Below, piece after piece: positions 7,506 to 8,025 of a stretch of 8,025 bases of DNA (the first letter of the stretch is position 1; each line of letters opens with the position of its first letter). The notes below the pieces were generated by a model, which saw only the letters and a list, made by a program, of their open reading frames with translations, was not told where the DNA came from and did no database searches. The DNA lies in NCBI GenBank assembly GCA_030432855.1, contig JAUILM010000247.1:1-8025 (forward strand), read 5' to 3'. The DNA is from Bacteroidia bacterium. Lineage in GTDB: Bacteria; Bacteroidota; Bacteroidia; Chitinophagales; Saprospiraceae. The position numbers and the translations under genes were made by a program.

Positions 7506-7534
7506 ACTGCGGGCATTTGATAAATCCTTTATTA

Positions 7535-7565
7535 TCAATATATTATATATAGCCTGCATGGCCAA
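7535..7565 (-). promoter_or_regulatory. Candidate Bacteroidota promoter of the T9SS-protein gene
   Basis: Reading the minus strand, TTGG at 7565-7562 (preceded by C) is followed after exactly 19 bases by TATATTGA at 7542-7535. These are near matches to the Bacteroidota -33 (TTTG) and -7 (TAnnTTTG) boxes at a permitted spacing. Transcription would begin about 20-25 bases upstream of the ATG at 7505. Each box has a mismatch and the region is A/T-rich, so this is tentative. Confidence 0.3.
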
Positions 7566-7614
7566 GGCTATTAAAATATTTAACGCATTGGCCAATTATT
7601 ATCTTGGCTATATA
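7546..7614. repeat. Nested inverted repeats with TTGGCCAA palindrome
   Basis: TATATAGCC (7546-7554) and GGCTATATA (7606-7614) are perfect 9 bp inverted arms. Inside them TGGCCAA (7559-7565) and TTGGCCA (7588-7594) form a second, 7 bp inverted pair. The right inner arm is itself within the perfect 10 bp palindrome ATTGGCCAAT (7587-7596). The left outer arm can alternatively pair over 6 bp with GGCTAT at 7566-7571. The set overlaps the candidate promoter spacer and -33 box. It could be an operator, an ftsY 3' structure, or chance in A/T-rich DNA. Confidence 0.55.
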
Positions 7615-7723
7615 GTATAAATATAGATAATTTATTACTAACTGAAAATCAGTAACTAAAGTAGAAGGACTTAGAAGGCACCATTAACATATCTTCATAG
7701 TAAAAGGGAAGACAGGCAGGGTG

Positions 7724-8025
7724 TTATCCTTCTGAAATGGTGGTGTTTTCTTTGAATAAGGAATCCACAAATGCTGTCTTGTTAAAGATCTGTAGTTGTT
7801 CGATGCCTTCTCCCACACCAATATATTTGATGGGTATCTTGAACTGATCTGAAATTCCGATTGCAACGCCGCCTTTAGCGGTACCATCCAATTTAGTCAG
7901 TGCCAGCGCAGTGACATCCGTGGCCTCAGAAAACTTACGGCATTGCTCAAATGCATTTTGTCCGGTGGTGGCATCCAGTACCAATAGCACCTCATGGGGT
8001 GCACCAGGCATTTTTTTAGAGATTG
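7724..8025 (-). CDS. ftsY: Signal recognition particle receptor FtsY, C-terminal part (5' truncated by window edge)
   Basis: FtsY is the SRP receptor GTPase. It docks SRP-bound ribosomes at the inner membrane and hands the nascent chain to the SecYEG translocon. Only about 100 C-terminal codons lie in the window; the frame stays open through the right edge, so the internal ATG at 8011 is not the start. Visible family marks are KKMPGAPHEVLLVLDATTGQNA (written here as its ends, KKMPGAPHEV and LDATTGQNA), the G4 guanine-specificity motif TKLDG followed by TAKGG, and the closing block YIGVGEGIEQLQIF with FVDSLF. The E. coli protein has the same order of motifs and a similar C-terminal end. The close relative Ffh would continue with a methionine-rich M domain, which is absent here; the protein ends shortly after FVDSLF, with ENTTISEG. 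The N and A domains lie outside the window. Confidence 0.95.
   Translation of the reverse strand, partial: ISKKMPGAPHEVLLVLDATTGQNAFEQCRKFSEATDVTALALTKLDGTAKGGVAIGISDQFKIPIKYIGVGEGIEQLQIFNKTAFVDSLFKENTTISEG

Larger units (their letters stand above)
7506..7723. other. A/T-rich intergenic region between ftsY and the T9SS-protein gene
   Basis: These 218 bp separate two genes on the same strand and must hold the 3' end of ftsY and the promoter of the secreted-protein gene. Contents seen are the nested inverted repeats (7546-7614), a candidate promoter (7535-7565), a weak ACTGA/TCAGT hairpin (7641-7653, three-base loop, no clear U tract) that is a poor terminator candidate, and two copies of TAGAAGG exactly 10 bp apart (7662-7668 and 7672-7678). 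No gene is supported in it. Confidence 0.6.

Noticed and set aside
7506..7595. Longer N-terminus of the secreted protein starting at 7595
   Set aside because: The extra 30 residues would put the clear signal peptide in the interior, and the DNA there is A/T-rich with inverted repeats and a possible promoter.
7641..7653. ACTGA-AAA-TCAGT hairpin as ftsY terminator
   Set aside because: The stem is only 5 bp, A/T-containing, about 70 bp past the stop codon and lacks a clear U tract on the ftsY strand.
7662..7678. Two TAGAAGG copies spaced 10 bp
   Set aside because: Only two short copies with no third and no link to a promoter; likely chance in this intergenic region.

Overview
The window reads as a chromosomal segment of a Bacteroidota bacterium, probably from the Saprospiria or a nearby marine group. 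The grounds are a protein with a type IX secretion (T9SS) type A C-terminal sorting domain and SprB and HYR repeats, a TPR/HisKA_2 sensor kinase of a style common in the phylum, start sites without Shine-Dalgarno sequences, and a Bacteroidota-type -7 box (TATATTTG) in front of lepA. No rRNA, tRNA, CRISPR array, insertion sequence, prophage or integron was seen.

Layout from left to right. Positions 1-146 hold what may be the last 14 codons of an upstream gene and a doubtful 27-codon ORF that abuts the next start. Positions 147-2105 (+) encode a membrane-bound sensor histidine kinase with a periplasmic TPR domain. Positions 2116-3138 (-) encode low-specificity L-threonine aldolase, convergent with the kinase across a 10 bp gap. 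A 145 bp divergent intergenic region follows, then lepA (elongation factor 4) at 3284-5083 (+). Positions 5097-7505 (-) encode an 802-residue secreted protein, convergent with lepA across 13 bp. It carries a signal peptide, a thioredoxin-like domain with CQPC, five SprB-type repeats around two HYR-like modules, and a T9SS tail. After a 218 bp A/T-rich intergenic region with nested inverted repeats, the 3' end of ftsY (-) runs off the right edge.

The genes do not form one pathway. lepA and ftsY are housekeeping genes (ribosome function, and membrane targeting of nascent proteins), ltaE is amino-acid metabolism, and the kinase is a signalling protein with no response regulator in view. The secreted thioredoxin/SprB protein is the most accessory-looking gene. 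FtsY belongs to the route that inserts membrane proteins, but its position next to the exported protein is not evidence of a functional link.

No clearly new biological system was found. The items most worth a second look are the thioredoxin plus SprB/HYR plus T9SS architecture, the nested palindromes overlapping its possible promoter, and the probably leaderless lepA start.
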